The notes below the pieces were generated by a model, which saw only the letters and a program-made list of their open reading frames with translations, did not search any database and had not been told where the DNA came from. 60,000 bases of DNA from Pseudoalteromonas piscicida (GTDB lineage Bacteria; Pseudomonadota; Gammaproteobacteria; Enterobacterales; Alteromonadaceae), in NCBI RefSeq assembly GCF_002208135.1, contig NZ_CP021646.1, positions 355,001 through 415,000 on the forward strand, written 5' to 3'. Numbering within the stretch: position 1 is the stretch's first letter; the number at the start of each line of letters is the position of its first letter. The position numbers were made by a program, and so were the translations under genes. Below are positions 9,202 to 19,296 of the stretch, in pieces.

Positions 9202-10214
9202 ATGTCTAAGGTAAGAATAAGGATCGCAATGTTTGCCTGTTTCGTTGCGATAATTGTAGTAACACTTGGCGCCTTTACACGTTTAAGTGATGCGGGTCTT
9301 GGGTGCCCAGATTGGCCGGGGTGTTATGGCTTTTTGACGGTACCAAATGAAACCCATGAGATCTCTGCTGCAAAGGATAGTTTTCCACATTTAGAAGTGG
9401 AAGCGGAAAAGGCCTGGATTGAGATGATCCATCGTTATTTTGCCAGCTTTCTTGGATTACTTATTTTAGTACTCGCGTGTGTGAAACTGTTCAGCAAGAC
9501 AAAATTGGACGGCCCTAATCGTCACTATTACTTACTGCTAATGCTTGTGCTATTTCAGGGAGCGCTCGGGATGTGGACAGTGACGATGAATCTACAGCCA
9601 GTCATCGTGATGGGACATTTACTGGGGGATTTAGTATTCTTGCTTTGCTGGTGTTATTGGTTTTAAGACTTAAATACAACACTATCGCTGCCAGCGTAAC
9701 AAGGCTTATTAGCCGCTTATGTTATGTGGCCCTTGGTGTGTTGATTATACAAATAGCGCTTGGCGGATGGCTCGCCGCCAATTATGCTGCCCCACACTGT
9801 ACTGGGTTGCCACTATGTGACAATCTTCAGCTTTTCTCTTGGCAGAGTTTATTTGCTCTTCCAGAGGCTTCAGCGACTTATGAGTTTGGAGTATTACCAT
9901 TCGAATCCAGAGTATCCATTCACTTTATTCATCGGGTATGGGCAGTTATTACTGTTTTAATGCTACTTGCAGCATGTTGGCCACTACTTAAAGCTGGTCA
10001 AAACCAAGTACTCCGACACTCTGCTCTGGTCGTATTAGCTTTGGTTTCTGTACAAGTTTTTGTGGGGGCTGCAATAGTACACTTCCAATTTCCTCTGTTG
10101 TTAACACTATTCCACAACTTTATGGCAGCCATGGTGTTATTAGCAATGGTGAGATTGTGCTTCTTTATTAGCTTGGCGCAAAAAATAGGGGTAAGAAATG
10201 TATCAATTAACTAA
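9202..10214 (+). pseudogene. ctaA: Heme A synthase (CtaA/COX15), split by an apparent -1 frameshift
   Basis: CtaA oxidises the C8 methyl of heme O to the formyl group of heme A, the cofactor of the aa3 oxidase. The first frame (9202-9666) carries TRLSDAGLGCPDWPGC and the heme-ligand histidine regions EMIHRY and VIVMGHLLG. The second frame (9573-10214) carries GGWLAANYAAPHC, FIHRVWA and LTLFHN. The two join exactly at the five-G run 9624-9628: one added G restores HLLGGFSILALL and a single 337-residue protein of family length with eight helices. It has a clear site taggagg before the ATG. The 3' end overlaps ctaB by 17 bases. Since every other part is well kept, a base-call error or very recent mutation is more likely than a decayed gene. 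Confidence 0.9.
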
Positions 10215-11097
10215 TTTATCAGAGCTCCAAAAAGCAACTACGCTATTCAAGGCCTACTTTGGCATATGTAAGTTCAAAGTAGTATGCATGTTGGTAATTA
10301 CGGCTTGGGTTGGCATGATGTTAGCGCCGCAAAGTGATAAAACACTATTGGCACAATTTATGAGTTTGATGGGCATTGGGTTGCTTTCAAGTAGTGCAGC
10401 GGCTGTAAATCATATCGTGGATCGAGAAATAGATAAAAAGATGGCGCGAACACGGAATCGCCCGCTAGCGACAGACTCTGTTTCTGTATCATCAGCCCTA
10501 ATTTTTGCAACGGGCCTAGCAATTTCCGGTTATGCTTTTTTAACTATTTTCGCCAATCAATTATGTGCGCTACTTACACTAGCTGCGCTGTTCGGTTATG
10601 CAGTGGTTTATACGTTATTGTTAAAGCGCGCAACACCCCAAAACATAGTCATAGGAGGATTAGCAGGAGCGATGCCTCCTCTGTTAGGTTGGGTCAGCGA
10701 GACAGGTCAACTTGGTGCTGAGCCTTGGTTGTTAGTAATGATCATCTTTGCTTGGACGCCCCCTCACTTCTGGGCATTGGCTATTGCTCGTAAACGAGAT
10801 TACGAAAAAGCTGAGGTTCCTATGTTACCAGTAACGCATGGAAACGAATTTACAAAACTCTGCGTGCTATTTTATACCATCATTTTGACTTTAGTCTGTT
10901 TGCTACCTTACTTGGTGGGAATGTCTGGTTGGATCTACTTGCTTGTCTCAGGCATGGCAAATGTCGCTTTTATCTACAAAGCCACAAAGCTTATGAAAAC
11001 AAATAGTTTAGAGTATGCTATGAGGGTATTTTATTTCTCTATCTGGCATCTTTTGATAGTGTTCATTGCACTCTTTGTGGATAAAGCATTTATATGA
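10198..11097 (+). CDS. ctaB: Protoheme IX farnesyltransferase (heme O synthase)
   Basis: This UbiA-superfamily enzyme attaches a farnesyl group to heme B, giving heme O, the substrate of CtaA. The 299-residue membrane protein has the first aspartate-rich motif NHIVDREIDKKMARTRNRPL and, in the second conserved loop, AWTPPHFWALAIARKRDYEK. About nine helices are predicted. It begins inside the end of ctaA (17-base overlap, aggggtaag site) and its TGA overlaps the sco ATG. Also named cyoE in other genomes; the cox context favours ctaB. Confidence 0.95.
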   Translation: MYQLTNLSELQKATTLFKAYFGICKFKVVCMLVITAWVGMMLAPQSDKTLLAQFMSLMGIGLLSSSAAAVNHIVDREIDKKMARTRNRPLATDSVSVSSALIFATGLAISGYAFLTIFANQLCALLTLAALFGYAVVYTLLLKRATPQNIVIGGLAGAMPPLLGWVSETGQLGAEPWLLVMIIFAWTPPHFWALAIARKRDYEKAEVPMLPVTHGNEFTKLCVLFYTIILTLVCLLPYLVGMSGWIYLLVSGMANVAFIYKATKLMKTNSLEYAMRVFYFSIWHLLIVFIALFVDKAFI

Positions 11098-11687
11098 AAA
11101 AATTACTCGTAATTGTCTCTATGTTAATTTTGTTTGGTTGTGGACCTGCGCCAGATGTATCAGAAAAAGTGGTTTGGTACCCTAAGCCTAAGGACGTTAA
11201 AACATTTGAATTAAAGGATCAATACGGTGAGGTAGTCACAAACGAAGACTTTACCGATAAATGGAATTTACTATTTTTGGGTTACACGAGTTGCCCCGAT
11301 GTTTGTCCCATGACGCTATTGAAATTAACCCATGTATATCAATCCATAAAAAACAAAGGTGACCTGCAAGTATGGTTTGTTTCGGTTGATCCTAACCGGG
11401 ATACTGAAGAGAAGCGTTTGGCCTACATCAAGCACTTTGATCCTTCTTTTAAAGCGGTTTCTGCTGAGCACGCTGCTCTATTTCCTTTTGTGAGAGATCT
11501 CGGTTTAATCTACGCGATAAATCAGGAACAGACAGAAGAGTATTATGTTGATCATAGTGCATCTGTAGCATTAATTAACCCAAAAGGTCAGCTTGAGGCT
11601 ATTTTCAAACCTACACATACAGCTGGAGCTGTCCCTACAATCGATGAAAAACTACTTCTCGCCGACCTAGAAAAGATCATCAATTAG
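11094..11687 (+). CDS. SCO1/SenC family copper chaperone lipoprotein
   Basis: Sco proteins mature the CuA site of subunit II by copper delivery and thiol reduction. The 197-residue product has a lipoprotein signal (MKKLLVIVSMLILFGCG, lipobox LFGC). The thioredoxin-like domain carries the copper ligands CPDVC (in YTSCPDVCPMT) and a downstream histidine in VDHSASVAL. The ATG overlaps the ctaB stop by four bases (ATGA). It is the last gene of the cox assembly operon and is followed by a hairpin. Confidence 0.93.
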   Translation: MKKLLVIVSMLILFGCGPAPDVSEKVVWYPKPKDVKTFELKDQYGEVVTNEDFTDKWNLLFLGYTSCPDVCPMTLLKLTHVYQSIKNKGDLQVWFVSVDPNRDTEEKRLAYIKHFDPSFKAVSAEHAALFPFVRDLGLIYAINQEQTEEYYVDHSASVALINPKGQLEAIFKPTHTAGAVPTIDEKLLLADLEKIIN

Positions 11688-11695
11688 TCTTATAT

Positions 11696-11719
11696 CGACA
11701 CTGGTTGATCCCAGTGTCG
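11696..11719 (+). terminator. Hairpin after the cox operon
   Basis: cgacactgg (11696-11704) pairs perfectly with ccagtgtcg (11711-11719) around a six-base loop, 9 bases after the sco stop codon. No T run follows, so it may be a processing or Rho-coupled end and not a classic intrinsic terminator. Confidence 0.5.
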
Positions 11720-11842
11720 CTGCACTATCTTACCTCTAACGCTTTAATTATTTGCGGATTTTTAATCAATCTTTGTGGCATTTTTACCATCACGGTCTAA
11801 GCTAATTTTATTACTAATTTTTACAAGGATAGTCTTCAGCTC

Positions 11843-12115
11843 ATGTTGAAACTTCCACCTGAAATGGCGATTAACCACGTGGAAAGCCTGTATCATCAGA
11901 TTTTCCAAGACTCTATGGAAACGTCAGACATCACGATTGATGTTAGTGAAGTGCAAAGGGCCGACACTGCATCTATACAACTGCTATGCGCCGTACAAAA
12001 GCACCTACTTTCGTTAGAGCATAAAATTGTATGGCATGGTGAAAGCGACGCTCTAGCGCAGGCGGTCAATGAGTTGGGATTAACCCATTATTTATTCCAT
12101 AGTATTGAAAATTAA
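11843..12115 (+). CDS. STAS-domain protein of the chemosensory operon
   Basis: The 90-residue protein has the STAS fold pattern (anti-sigma-factor antagonist / MlaB type): ITIDVSEVQRADTASIQLLCAVQKHL holds the helix-cap region where partner-controlled serine phosphorylation occurs in SpoIIAA. Here the key positions read DTASIQ, so a serine is available, but its use is unproven. It is the first gene of the che operon, 9 bases before cheY, and similar STAS genes head comparable clusters in other gammaproteobacteria. A role in coupling this Che pathway to another partner-switch is inference. The ribosome site (aaggat) is somewhat distant. Confidence 0.8.
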   Translation: MLKLPPEMAINHVESLYHQIFQDSMETSDITIDVSEVQRADTASIQLLCAVQKHLLSLEHKIVWHGESDALAQAVNELGLTHYLFHSIEN

Positions 12116-12124
12116 GAGGTGAAT

Positions 12125-12487
12125 ATGAAAAAGATTTTAGCTGTGGATGATTCGGCGTCAATGCGCCAAATGGTTGGCTTTACTTTGAAAAAAGCAGGTT
12201 TTGATGTCACAGAAGCGAAAGATGGCAGTGAAGCGCTATCTATCGCCAAACAACAAGGGTTCGATGCCGTAATCTCTGATGTAAACATGCCTGTAATGGA
12301 TGGGATCACGCTTATTAAAGAGCTGCGCAGTTTACCCAACTATAAGTTTACCCCTTTACTAATGCTGACAACTGAGTCCGGGTTAGATAAAAAAACTGAA
12401 GGTAAAGCGGCGGGAGCAACAGGTTGGATAGTTAAGCCATTCAACCCAGAACAACTACTAGCGGTATTGAAAAAAGTCATAAGATAG
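12125..12487 (+). CDS. cheY: CheY-type response regulator
   Basis: This single-domain receiver, 120 residues, is phosphorylated by CheA. The acidic pair D8-D9 (ILAVDDS), phospho-acceptor D52 (VISDVNMPVMDG), T82/T83 (LMLTTES) and K104 (IVKPFNP) are all present. ATG 12125 sits well behind AAGAGGTG. A GTG six bases upstream is less likely. It has no output domain. It may act on a flagellar motor or on another target; clusters of this class are often not required for swimming. Confidence 0.92.
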   Translation: MKKILAVDDSASMRQMVGFTLKKAGFDVTEAKDGSEALSIAKQQGFDAVISDVNMPVMDGITLIKELRSLPNYKFTPLLMLTTESGLDKKTEGKAAGATGWIVKPFNPEQLLAVLKKVIR

Positions 12488-12505
12488 AGACAGAGAGGCG
12501 TCGAT

Positions 12506-14596
12506 ATGAGTATTGATTTGAGCCAATTTTTTGATGTCTTTTTTGAAGAGAGCTTTGAAGGGCTAGACATAATGGAAGCTGAGTTGCTGAATTTGCAGCC
12601 AGGCCATGAAGACTCAGAAACGATCAATACTATATTTCGCGCAGCACACAGCATAAAAGGTGGCAGTGGAACATTTGGCTTTACTTCTGTCGCTAACTTC
12701 ACGCATGTATTGGAAACCTTACTCGATCAGATCAGGGATGGGCGTCGGCAGTTGACCGCTGAACATGTCAACCTATTGCTTCAATCAGTTGACTGTTTAA
12801 GAGCCCTACTAACGGCATTACAAGCTGAAGAAGAGCCAGATCTTTCCAATGCGAATGAATTGAAAGTTAAATTCGAGGAGATTTTAGGTGGTAAAGAGAG
12901 TGTGAGCTCAGACACTGTCGATAGCGCACCTCACGGGCAAGAATCTCAAACTTATCAAATTGACTTCAAACCACTCCCACATTTATTTAAAACCGGTAAC
13001 GAGCCACTTTATATGCTGAGTGAGCTGTCAGAATTGGGGGATTTAGAAACTCATGCGTTTTGTGATGCAATACCAGAAATAGATGACTTCAATCCAGAGG
13101 ATTGCTACCTAAGCTGGCGTTTATACCTAACAACCAGTCATCCTGAATCGGCAGTTAAGGAAGTATTCGAGTGGGTTGAGGATGATGCCGAAATTTCTAT
13201 TACTTTATGTGGTGGCTTGTTTGAAGGTGGGGTGAGTGTTTCTGCAATATCAGAACCAGAGTGTGAGAGCGAAGAAGCTTCAAACAACGAAATTCAAAAT
13301 ATTGATGTTCCTAAAACGCCTGTAGCTGCAAAGGCAAAAGCCAAGTCTGAGACTAGTAAGAAACCGGCTGAATCGACTTCGATTCGGGTTGGGATTGACA
13401 AAGTGGATTCGCTTATCAATATGGTAGGGGAGTTGGTTATTACCCAAGCTATGTTGACTCAATTGGGCGAACAAGAACCGACAGAGAATACGCTTGCTGC
13501 AATGCAAGAAGGGCTCGCTCAATTAGCCCACAATACGCGTGATTTACAAGAAAATGTAATGCGTATCAGGATGCTACCTATTAGTTTCGTCTTCAGCCGC
13601 TTTCCCCGTTTAGTAAGAGATACGTCACAGAAGTTGAATAAGCAGGTAGAATTAAAATTGCTGGGAGAGCAAACAGAATTAGATAAAACCGTGATGGAAA
13701 AAATTTCCGATCCTATGGTTCATTTAGTCAGAAACTCTCTGGATCACGGCTTAGAAACACCGGAAGACAGAATAAAAGCAGGCAAAGACCCCGTTGGCAC
13801 GGTGACACTAAATGCCTTCCACCAAGGTGGGAATATTGTGATTGAAATCATGGATGATGGCAGGGGCTTGAATACCGAAAAAATAAAAAGTAAAGCAATT
13901 GCCAACGGCCTAATTCAAGCAAACGATGAGCTGACTATTGAAGAGATTAATGAGCTTATTTTTAGACCCGGATTTTCAACAGCTGATGAGGTGAGTGATA
14001 TCTCCGGTCGTGGTGTGGGTATGGATGTTGTTCGAAGAAATATTCAAGCATTAAACGGCAGCGTTGAAGTGACTTCAGCAAAAGGGATTGGCTCAACTTT
14101 TACAATTAGATTGCCTTTAACGCTTGCCATTCTTGATGGCCAATTGGTTAAAGTTGCTAAGCATACCTACATTATTCCACTTATTTCTATTGTTGAGTCC
14201 CTACAAATAGATATTAAGAAAGTGAGCAAAGTAGGTAATGGCCTAGAGGTGCTTAGGTTGCGGGATGAATACATACCAATTCTAAGGCTATATCAACTCT
14301 TTAACCATGATGGTGCAATAGAAGAATTAGATAAAACGCTGTTAGTCGTCGTTGAGAGTGACAATCATAAAGTTGGGTTGCTGGTGGATGATTTATTGGC
14401 TCAACAGCAAGTCGTTATTAAAAGTCTCGAAGCGAACTATCAGAAAGTGAATGGGATTTCAGGTGCGACAATTTTAGGTGATGGCAGGGTTTCTTTAATT
14501 GTTGATATTAGTGGCCTTATCAAACTAAGTGGCTTAAAGCGTCCAGGAACCCAAGAGTTATTGGTAGAACAAGCGCTAGATGAGGTGGTGTCGTGA
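12506..14596 (+). CDS. cheA: Chemotaxis histidine kinase CheA
   Basis: CheA autophosphorylates and passes phosphate to CheY and CheB under receptor control. The 696-residue protein has an N-terminal HPt domain with H48 (FRAAHSIKGGSGTFGF), a linker with a possible CheY/CheB docking domain (about 150-250), a dimerisation segment (DKVDSLINMVGELVITQ), a HATPase domain (HLVRNSLDHGLE, DDGRGLN, GRGVGMDVV) and a C-terminal CheW-like domain. It follows cheY by 18 bases, and its stop overlaps the cheW GTG start (GTGA). Confidence 0.95.
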   Translation: MSIDLSQFFDVFFEESFEGLDIMEAELLNLQPGHEDSETINTIFRAAHSIKGGSGTFGFTSVANFTHVLETLLDQIRDGRRQLTAEHVNLLLQSVDCLRALLTALQAEEEPDLSNANELKVKFEEILGGKESVSSDTVDSAPHGQESQTYQIDFKPLPHLFKTGNEPLYMLSELSELGDLETHAFCDAIPEIDDFNPEDCYLSWRLYLTTSHPESAVKEVFEWVEDDAEISITLCGGLFEGGVSVSAISEPECESEEASNNEIQNIDVPKTPVAAKAKAKSETSKKPAESTSIRVGIDKVDSLINMVGELVITQAMLTQLGEQEPTENTLAAMQEGLAQLAHNTRDLQENVMRIRMLPISFVFSRFPRLVRDTSQKLNKQVELKLLGEQTELDKTVMEKISDPMVHLVRNSLDHGLETPEDRIKAGKDPVGTVTLNAFHQGGNIVIEIMDDGRGLNTEKIKSKAIANGLIQANDELTIEEINELIFRPGFSTADEVSDISGRGVGMDVVRRNIQALNGSVEVTSAKGIGSTFTIRLPLTLAILDGQLVKVAKHTYIIPLISIVESLQIDIKKVSKVGNGLEVLRLRDEYIPILRLYQLFNHDGAIEELDKTLLVVVESDNHKVGLLVDDLLAQQQVVIKSLEANYQKVNGISGATILGDGRVSLIVDISGLIKLSGLKRPGTQELLVEQALDEVVS

Positions 14597-15114
14597 TCAC
14601 TGAAAAAGCTTCGATTAACGAACAAGTCATGCTTGCTGACAGAGATGGTGATACACAATTTCTCACCTTTATGATGGCGGGCGAAGAGTACGGCATGGAT
14701 ATTTTAGCCGTACAGGAAATCAGAGGGTGGGAAGAAGTTACGGCTATTCCAAATTCACCTAAGTATGTGAACGGTGCAATTAATTTACGTGGCACGATAG
14801 TGCCAATCATAGATTTAAGGGTTCGATTTGGCTTACCACAGATCGAATATGGAGCCCTAACAGTGGTTATTGTTGTTTCTGTTGTAATAAAGGAGGCAAC
14901 AAAAATTATGGGGCTAGTTGTTGATGCTGTGTCTGATGTATACAGCATCAATGAAGAAACAGCGAAGGATGTGCCAGATTTTCAAGACTCGGAAAATAGT
15001 CAATTTGTACAAGGACTTGTCAATGTTGGTGAAAAAATGGTCGTACTTTTAAATTTGAAGAAGATATTAGATCTTGAAGTAAAGCAGAATGAGCAATTGG
15101 TTGTCGGGGGATAA
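14593..15114 (+). CDS. cheW: Chemotaxis coupling protein CheW
   Basis: CheW links receptors to CheA in the signalling array. The 173-residue protein is a single CheW domain ([57 protein letters not shown]). It starts at GTG 14593, coupled to cheA, and its stop lies one base before the receptor ATG at 15116. An array complex of this CheA, CheW and the adjacent receptor is the natural inference. Confidence 0.95.
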   Translation: MITEKASINEQVMLADRDGDTQFLTFMMAGEEYGMDILAVQEIRGWEEVTAIPNSPKYVNGAINLRGTIVPIIDLRVRFGLPQIEYGALTVVIVVSVVIKEATKIMGLVVDAVSDVYSINEETAKDVPDFQDSENSQFVQGLVNVGEKMVVLLNLKKILDLEVKQNEQLVVGG

Positions 15115-15115
15115 C

Positions 15116-17803
15116 ATGAGCGATCAAGCATTAGCAAGTCAACTCAATAATAGAGTTCTGATTGCGGGTGCCATAATATTTGTGGGCTTGGCAATTAGTG
15201 TTCAAATGTTAAATATTAACATGTCTACACAAGCCTATGTGGCGATGGTAATAGCTGCTGTCAGTATAGTGCTGGCAATTTTACTATTTAAACAAAGTGT
15301 AAACATACTGCTTTCAAAGTTGCAGGATGTAGAGGAAATCGTTCCCGCGATAGAGAATAAGGATGCAAGCTTGCTTAATGCAAGTAATGCGTCACGTCAA
15401 TCATCTTTGTACAAAGCAGTTGCTAATTTATTAAACGGTGACGCAGTAGATAGTCAAGATCATAGCCATAGTTTGTTGCTAGCTTTAAAGGTCTGTCAGG
15501 CCAACATTATGCTGGCAGATGCTTCACTCAATATTGTGTATTTGAATGATTCTGTGACAAGTATGCTGCGTAAAAATCAGGCTAAACTACAGCAAGAATT
15601 ATCTGGCTTTAACGTTGATAGCTTGATTGGTGCAAATATTGACACATTTCATAAGAACCCTAGTCATCAGAGAGGCATCCTAGCTAATTTGACCCGTCCA
15701 TATGTCACACAAATCAAAGTGGCGGGGTTGACCTTTGATCTTATCGCCACGCCCGTTTTCGATGATGAAGGCAAAAGGATCGCGACTCTAGTTGAGTGGA
15801 AGGACCTTACTAGAGAGTTAGCGCTAGAGAAAAAGCAGGCGGATTTGGCAAGCCACAATGCTCGTATATCGAGTGCACTGGACGTTTGTCAGGCAAACGT
15901 AATGCTAGCGGACGAAAGGTTGAATATTATTTATGTTAATGATTCGGTTGTGCGCATGTTGAGAGACAATCAAGCGCAGCTTAGAAAATCATTACCAAAC
16001 TTTGATGTAGATACGCTTGTTGGGCAATGCATTGATGTATTTCATGCAAATCCGAGTCATCAAAGAAACCTGCTTGAAAAACTGAGTGACGTATATCGTA
16101 CAGATATTAAAGTTGCGGGCTTTACATTTGGTTTAATTGCGACTCCAGTATTTAATGATGAGAAAAAGCGAATAGGTACTGTAGTTGAGTGGGAAGATAA
16201 GACAGAACGTTTGGTTCGTGAAGAGAAAGAGAAAGCTGCTGCCGCGGAAAACTTGCGCGTTCGCAGAGCGTTAGACAACGTATCAACGAATACGATGATC
16301 GCAAATGAACAGTTCGAGATTGTTTACTTAAATCGCGCGGTGAAAAGCATGATGAGAAACGCCGAAAGCGATTTAAGACGTGACTTACCTAATTTTGATA
16401 GCAACCATCTGATGGGCGCGAATATTGATGTATTTCACCGTAACCCAAGTCATCAACGTACTATGCTTTCTCGACTCGAAACTGAGTATAAAACGGAAAT
16501 TACTGTTGGTGGAAGAACCTTTGGCCTAGTCGCCAATCCGATATTTGATGGCAACAATGAACGCGTAGGCACCGTTGTGGAGTGGGAAGATAGAACTAAA
16601 GAAATCACGATTGAGAAAGAGGTGAATGGCCTAGTTCAGTCGGCTAACGCTGGTAACCTTAGTGTTCGTTTATCAGAAGATGGGAAAGATGGCTTCTATT
16701 TAAGACTAACCAAAGGATTAAACAGTTTAGTGTCGACTGTTGATGAAACAGTTACAGACATGGGAGACATGTTAGACGCATTGGCGACCGGCAATTTGAC
16801 TAGACGTATTGAAGGTGATTATCGCGGGGCTTATGAAAAGCTGAAAAAAGACGCAAATACTACTGCTGAGAAGCTGACCGAAGTGCTTGGCAGGATCCGT
16901 ACTTCTGCAAACTTGGTTGCCAGTGGTGCTGATGAAATCTCTCAGGGTAACGCGGATTTGAGTCAGCGAACCGAAGAGCAAGCATCCTCACTAGAAGAAA
17001 CCGCTTCTAGCATGGAAGAAATGACGAGCACAGTTAGACAAAATGCAGATAACGCAAAAGTAGCTAATGAGTTGGCTGAAGAGACTTGTGACAAGGCGAC
17101 CAAAGGCGGTGAAGTAGTAACGCGCGCAGTTGAAAGCATGTCTGAAATTAATGACTCAAGTAAGAAAATTGCGGACATTATAGGTGTTATTGATGAAATA
17201 GCTTTCCAGACAAACCTATTGGCACTAAACGCAGCCGTTGAAGCTGCTAGAGCTGGAGAGCAGGGGCGGGGCTTTGCCGTGGTAGCTGGTGAAGTACGCA
17301 ATCTAGCTCAGCGTTCGGCAGCAGCAGCGAAGGAGATTAAAGACCTGATCAGAGACAGTGTAAGTAAAGTCGAAGATGGTACGTTACTAGTTAATGAGTC
17401 TGGCGAAACACTGAAAGAAATAGTTGAGTCTGTTAAGCGGGTAACGAACATGATTTCCGACATAGCTGAGGCTTCGATTGAGCAGAGTTCTGGTATTGAA
17501 CAGGTCAATAAAGCAGTATCGCAAATGGATGAAATGACGCAGCAAAATGCTGCCTTAGTTGAAGAAGCATCGGCCGCTGGGGAATCGATGGCTGAGCAAG
17601 CAAATGACATGAGACGATTATTAAACTTCTTCACATTAGATGAAGCTTCGCACCGTAGCATAGAAATATCTGAGTCTTCAAAGAGCTATGAGGCGCCTGA
17701 AAAGCGATTACCTAAACGAACAATGAACTCCAATAAGCCCCTGCAGCAAAACACGAGAAGTAATCAGTTTTCAGATGACTCGGAAGAGTGGGAAGAGTTT
17801 TAG
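15116..17803 (+). CDS. Methyl-accepting chemoreceptor with three tandem PAS domains and a CheR/CheB tether
   Basis: The 895-residue receptor has two close membrane helices (about 14-32 and 39-57) with only a few residues outside, so sensing must be cytoplasmic or in the membrane. Three PAS repeats of about 110 residues follow at a 131-residue pitch (about 122-229, 252-361, 383-491), each with the phrase IDxFHxNPSHQR. Two HAMP-like units come next (about 500-600), then the signalling hairpin with the tip [20 protein letters not shown], and the C-terminal pentapeptide EWEEF. That pentapeptide fits the xWxxF class that docks CheR, whose gene is next. ATG 15116 follows a cggggg site and is preferred to an ORF start at 15089. 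Ligand or cofactor of the PAS domains cannot be read from sequence. Confidence 0.93.
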   Translation: MSDQALASQLNNRVLIAGAIIFVGLAISVQMLNINMSTQAYVAMVIAAVSIVLAILLFKQSVNILLSKLQDVEEIVPAIENKDASLLNASNASRQSSLYKAVANLLNGDAVDSQDHSHSLLLALKVCQANIMLADASLNIVYLNDSVTSMLRKNQAKLQQELSGFNVDSLIGANIDTFHKNPSHQRGILANLTRPYVTQIKVAGLTFDLIATPVFDDEGKRIATLVEWKDLTRELALEKKQADLASHNARISSALDVCQANVMLADERLNIIYVNDSVVRMLRDNQAQLRKSLPNFDVDTLVGQCIDVFHANPSHQRNLLEKLSDVYRTDIKVAGFTFGLIATPVFNDEKKRIGTVVEWEDKTERLVREEKEKAAAAENLRVRRALDNVSTNTMIANEQFEIVYLNRAVKSMMRNAESDLRRDLPNFDSNHLMGANIDVFHRNPSHQRTMLSRLETEYKTEITVGGRTFGLVANPIFDGNNERVGTVVEWEDRTKEITIEKEVNGLVQSANAGNLSVRLSEDGKDGFYLRLTKGLNSLVSTVDETVTDMGDMLDALATGNLTRRIEGDYRGAYEKLKKDANTTAEKLTEVLGRIRTSANLVASGADEISQGNADLSQRTEEQASSLEETASSMEEMTSTVRQNADNAKVANELAEETCDKATKGGEVVTRAVESMSEINDSSKKIADIIGVIDEIAFQTNLLALNAAVEAARAGEQGRGFAVVAGEVRNLAQRSAAAAKEIKDLIRDSVSKVEDGTLLVNESGETLKEIVESVKRVTNMISDIAEASIEQSSGIEQVNKAVSQMDEMTQQNAALVEEASAAGESMAEQANDMRRLLNFFTLDEASHRSIEISESSKSYEAPEKRLPKRTMNSNKPLQQNTRSNQFSDDSEEWEEF

Positions 17804-17855
17804 GGTCTGGTTATAGCTCAATTCCGTAGTGAGGATTGGCTGAAGGAGTACGACG

Positions 17856-18686
17856 ATGCGAGAGTTTCTGTTGACCGATAAGGATTTTGCCGAAATTTCG
17901 GCTCGGGTTTATAACACATGCGGCATAGTACTGGGGCCGCATAAAAGGGAGATGGTTTACTCTAGGTTGGCAAGGCGCATCAGAGCAAACGGGCTAAAAT
18001 CGTTTGAGGCGTACTTATCTTTTTTAGAAGAAAATCAAGATGTTGAGTTTAGTCATTTCATTAACGCAATTACGACTAACTTAACCTCTTTTTTTCGGGA
18101 AAATCATCACTTCGAGTTTTTAATAAAAAGAATAGTCCCTGAAGTTATTACCAGGCATAAACACGATAGAAGAGTTAGGATCTGGTCTGCTGGTTGCTCT
18201 ACAGGTGAAGAGCCCTATAGTATTGCTATGACCATTGCTAATGCTTTTCCTAGTGGCTGGGATGTCAAAGTGCTGGCAACAGATCTAGATTCCAACGTAT
18301 TGAGTAAGGCGAGTCTCGGAGAATATACGGCAAATAACGTCACGGGTTTAGATGAAGACAAGCTGAAAAGGTGGTTCCTTAGGAGTGCTGACGGAGCAAT
18401 GTACAAAGTGAAGCCTAAATTGCAGTCTTTCATCCACTTTAAAAGGCTGAATCTGCTAGAGCCATGGCCAATGAAAGGGCCCTTTGATGTTATATTTTGT
18501 CGTAATGTGTTGATTTATTTTGATAAAGAAACAAAAGATAAATTGTTTGAGCAATATTATGACATGTTAGTTCCCAATGGATACTTACTTATTGGGCATT
18601 CCGAAACGATGGGAAAAGAGCATCTAGAATTTAAAAATCTAGGTAAAACCATTTATCAAAAAGGCCAATTGAATGAGAGAGTTTAG
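17856..18686 (+). CDS. cheR: Chemoreceptor methyltransferase CheR
   Basis: CheR methylates glutamates of chemoreceptors using S-adenosylmethionine. The 276-residue protein has the N-terminal helical domain (RLARRIRANGLKSFEAYLSF), the NLTSFFRENHHF block, the SAM motif WSAGCSTGEEPYSIAM and the FCRNVLIYFD motif. It begins behind aaggag, 52 bases after the receptor gene, and overlaps cheD by 14 bases. The receptor's EWEEF tail is its likely docking site. Confidence 0.95.
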   Translation: MREFLLTDKDFAEISARVYNTCGIVLGPHKREMVYSRLARRIRANGLKSFEAYLSFLEENQDVEFSHFINAITTNLTSFFRENHHFEFLIKRIVPEVITRHKHDRRVRIWSAGCSTGEEPYSIAMTIANAFPSGWDVKVLATDLDSNVLSKASLGEYTANNVTGLDEDKLKRWFLRSADGAMYKVKPKLQSFIHFKRLNLLEPWPMKGPFDVIFCRNVLIYFDKETKDKLFEQYYDMLVPNGYLLIGHSETMGKEHLEFKNLGKTIYQKGQLNERV

Positions 18687-19287
18687 ACCTGTTCTCAGAG
18701 GCTTCGAGCATGTAAAGCGCTTTTGGGATTCAGGGCGTGCCAAAGTCGTTGCAAAAGTACTTCCAGGGGAGTTTTATGTTTCTAAGCAGGACGAACTGAT
18801 TTCGACTGTACTCGGTTCCTGTATAGCCGCTTGCGTATACGATGAGAAATTAGGGATAGGTGGTATGAATCACTTTATGTTACCGGGAGCTAAGGCGTTG
18901 AGAGAGGTGCATGCGGATGATCTAAACTGCCGTTATGGTAACTGGGCGATGGAGTACCTGATAAATGAAGTACTCAAAAATGGGGCGTCTAGAAGCAATT
19001 TAAAAATTAAACTGTTTGGCGGCGGAAAAATCATTAGCTCTATGACTGATATCGGAGAAGGTAACATTCGGTTTGCCCAAGCCTATGTGGAGGAGGAAAG
19101 TTTAAATTTAGTTGCACAGGATGTAGGTGGTCCTTGGCCAAGAAAAGTTATCTTCCATCCTCAAAGTGGTAAAGCGCAAGTGAAAAAGTTACAAACCATG
19201 CACAATAACACAATTGAACAACGTGAAGTACGTTACTTACATGACATTGAGGCTCAAGACAATAAAACGGATATTGAGCTATTTTAG
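18673..19287 (+). CDS. cheD: Chemoreceptor glutamine deamidase CheD
   Basis: CheD deamidates receptor glutamines to glutamates and in some systems tunes CheA through a CheY phosphatase. The 204-residue protein shows the catalytic cysteine in STVLGSCIAACVYD and the histidine in GGMNHFMLPG, followed by NIKLFGGG-like text (KIKLFGGGKI) typical of the family. The start lies 14 bases inside cheR. Its presence, and the absence of cheZ, distinguish this cluster from the E. coli type. Confidence 0.93.
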   Translation: MREFRPVLRGFEHVKRFWDSGRAKVVAKVLPGEFYVSKQDELISTVLGSCIAACVYDEKLGIGGMNHFMLPGAKALREVHADDLNCRYGNWAMEYLINEVLKNGASRSNLKIKLFGGGKIISSMTDIGEGNIRFAQAYVEEESLNLVAQDVGGPWPRKVIFHPQSGKAQVKKLQTMHNNTIEQREVRYLHDIEAQDNKTDIELF

Positions 19288-19296
19288 GTGTGAAAT

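Noticed and set aside
15479..16620. PAS repeats considered as a possible recent DNA tandem repeat or assembly duplication
   Set aside because: The three copies differ at many positions and keep one frame, so they are old protein-level repeats.
12112..17661. Long reverse-strand open frames under cheY, cheA, cheW and the receptor
   Set aside because: They are antisense shadows of strongly conserved genes.
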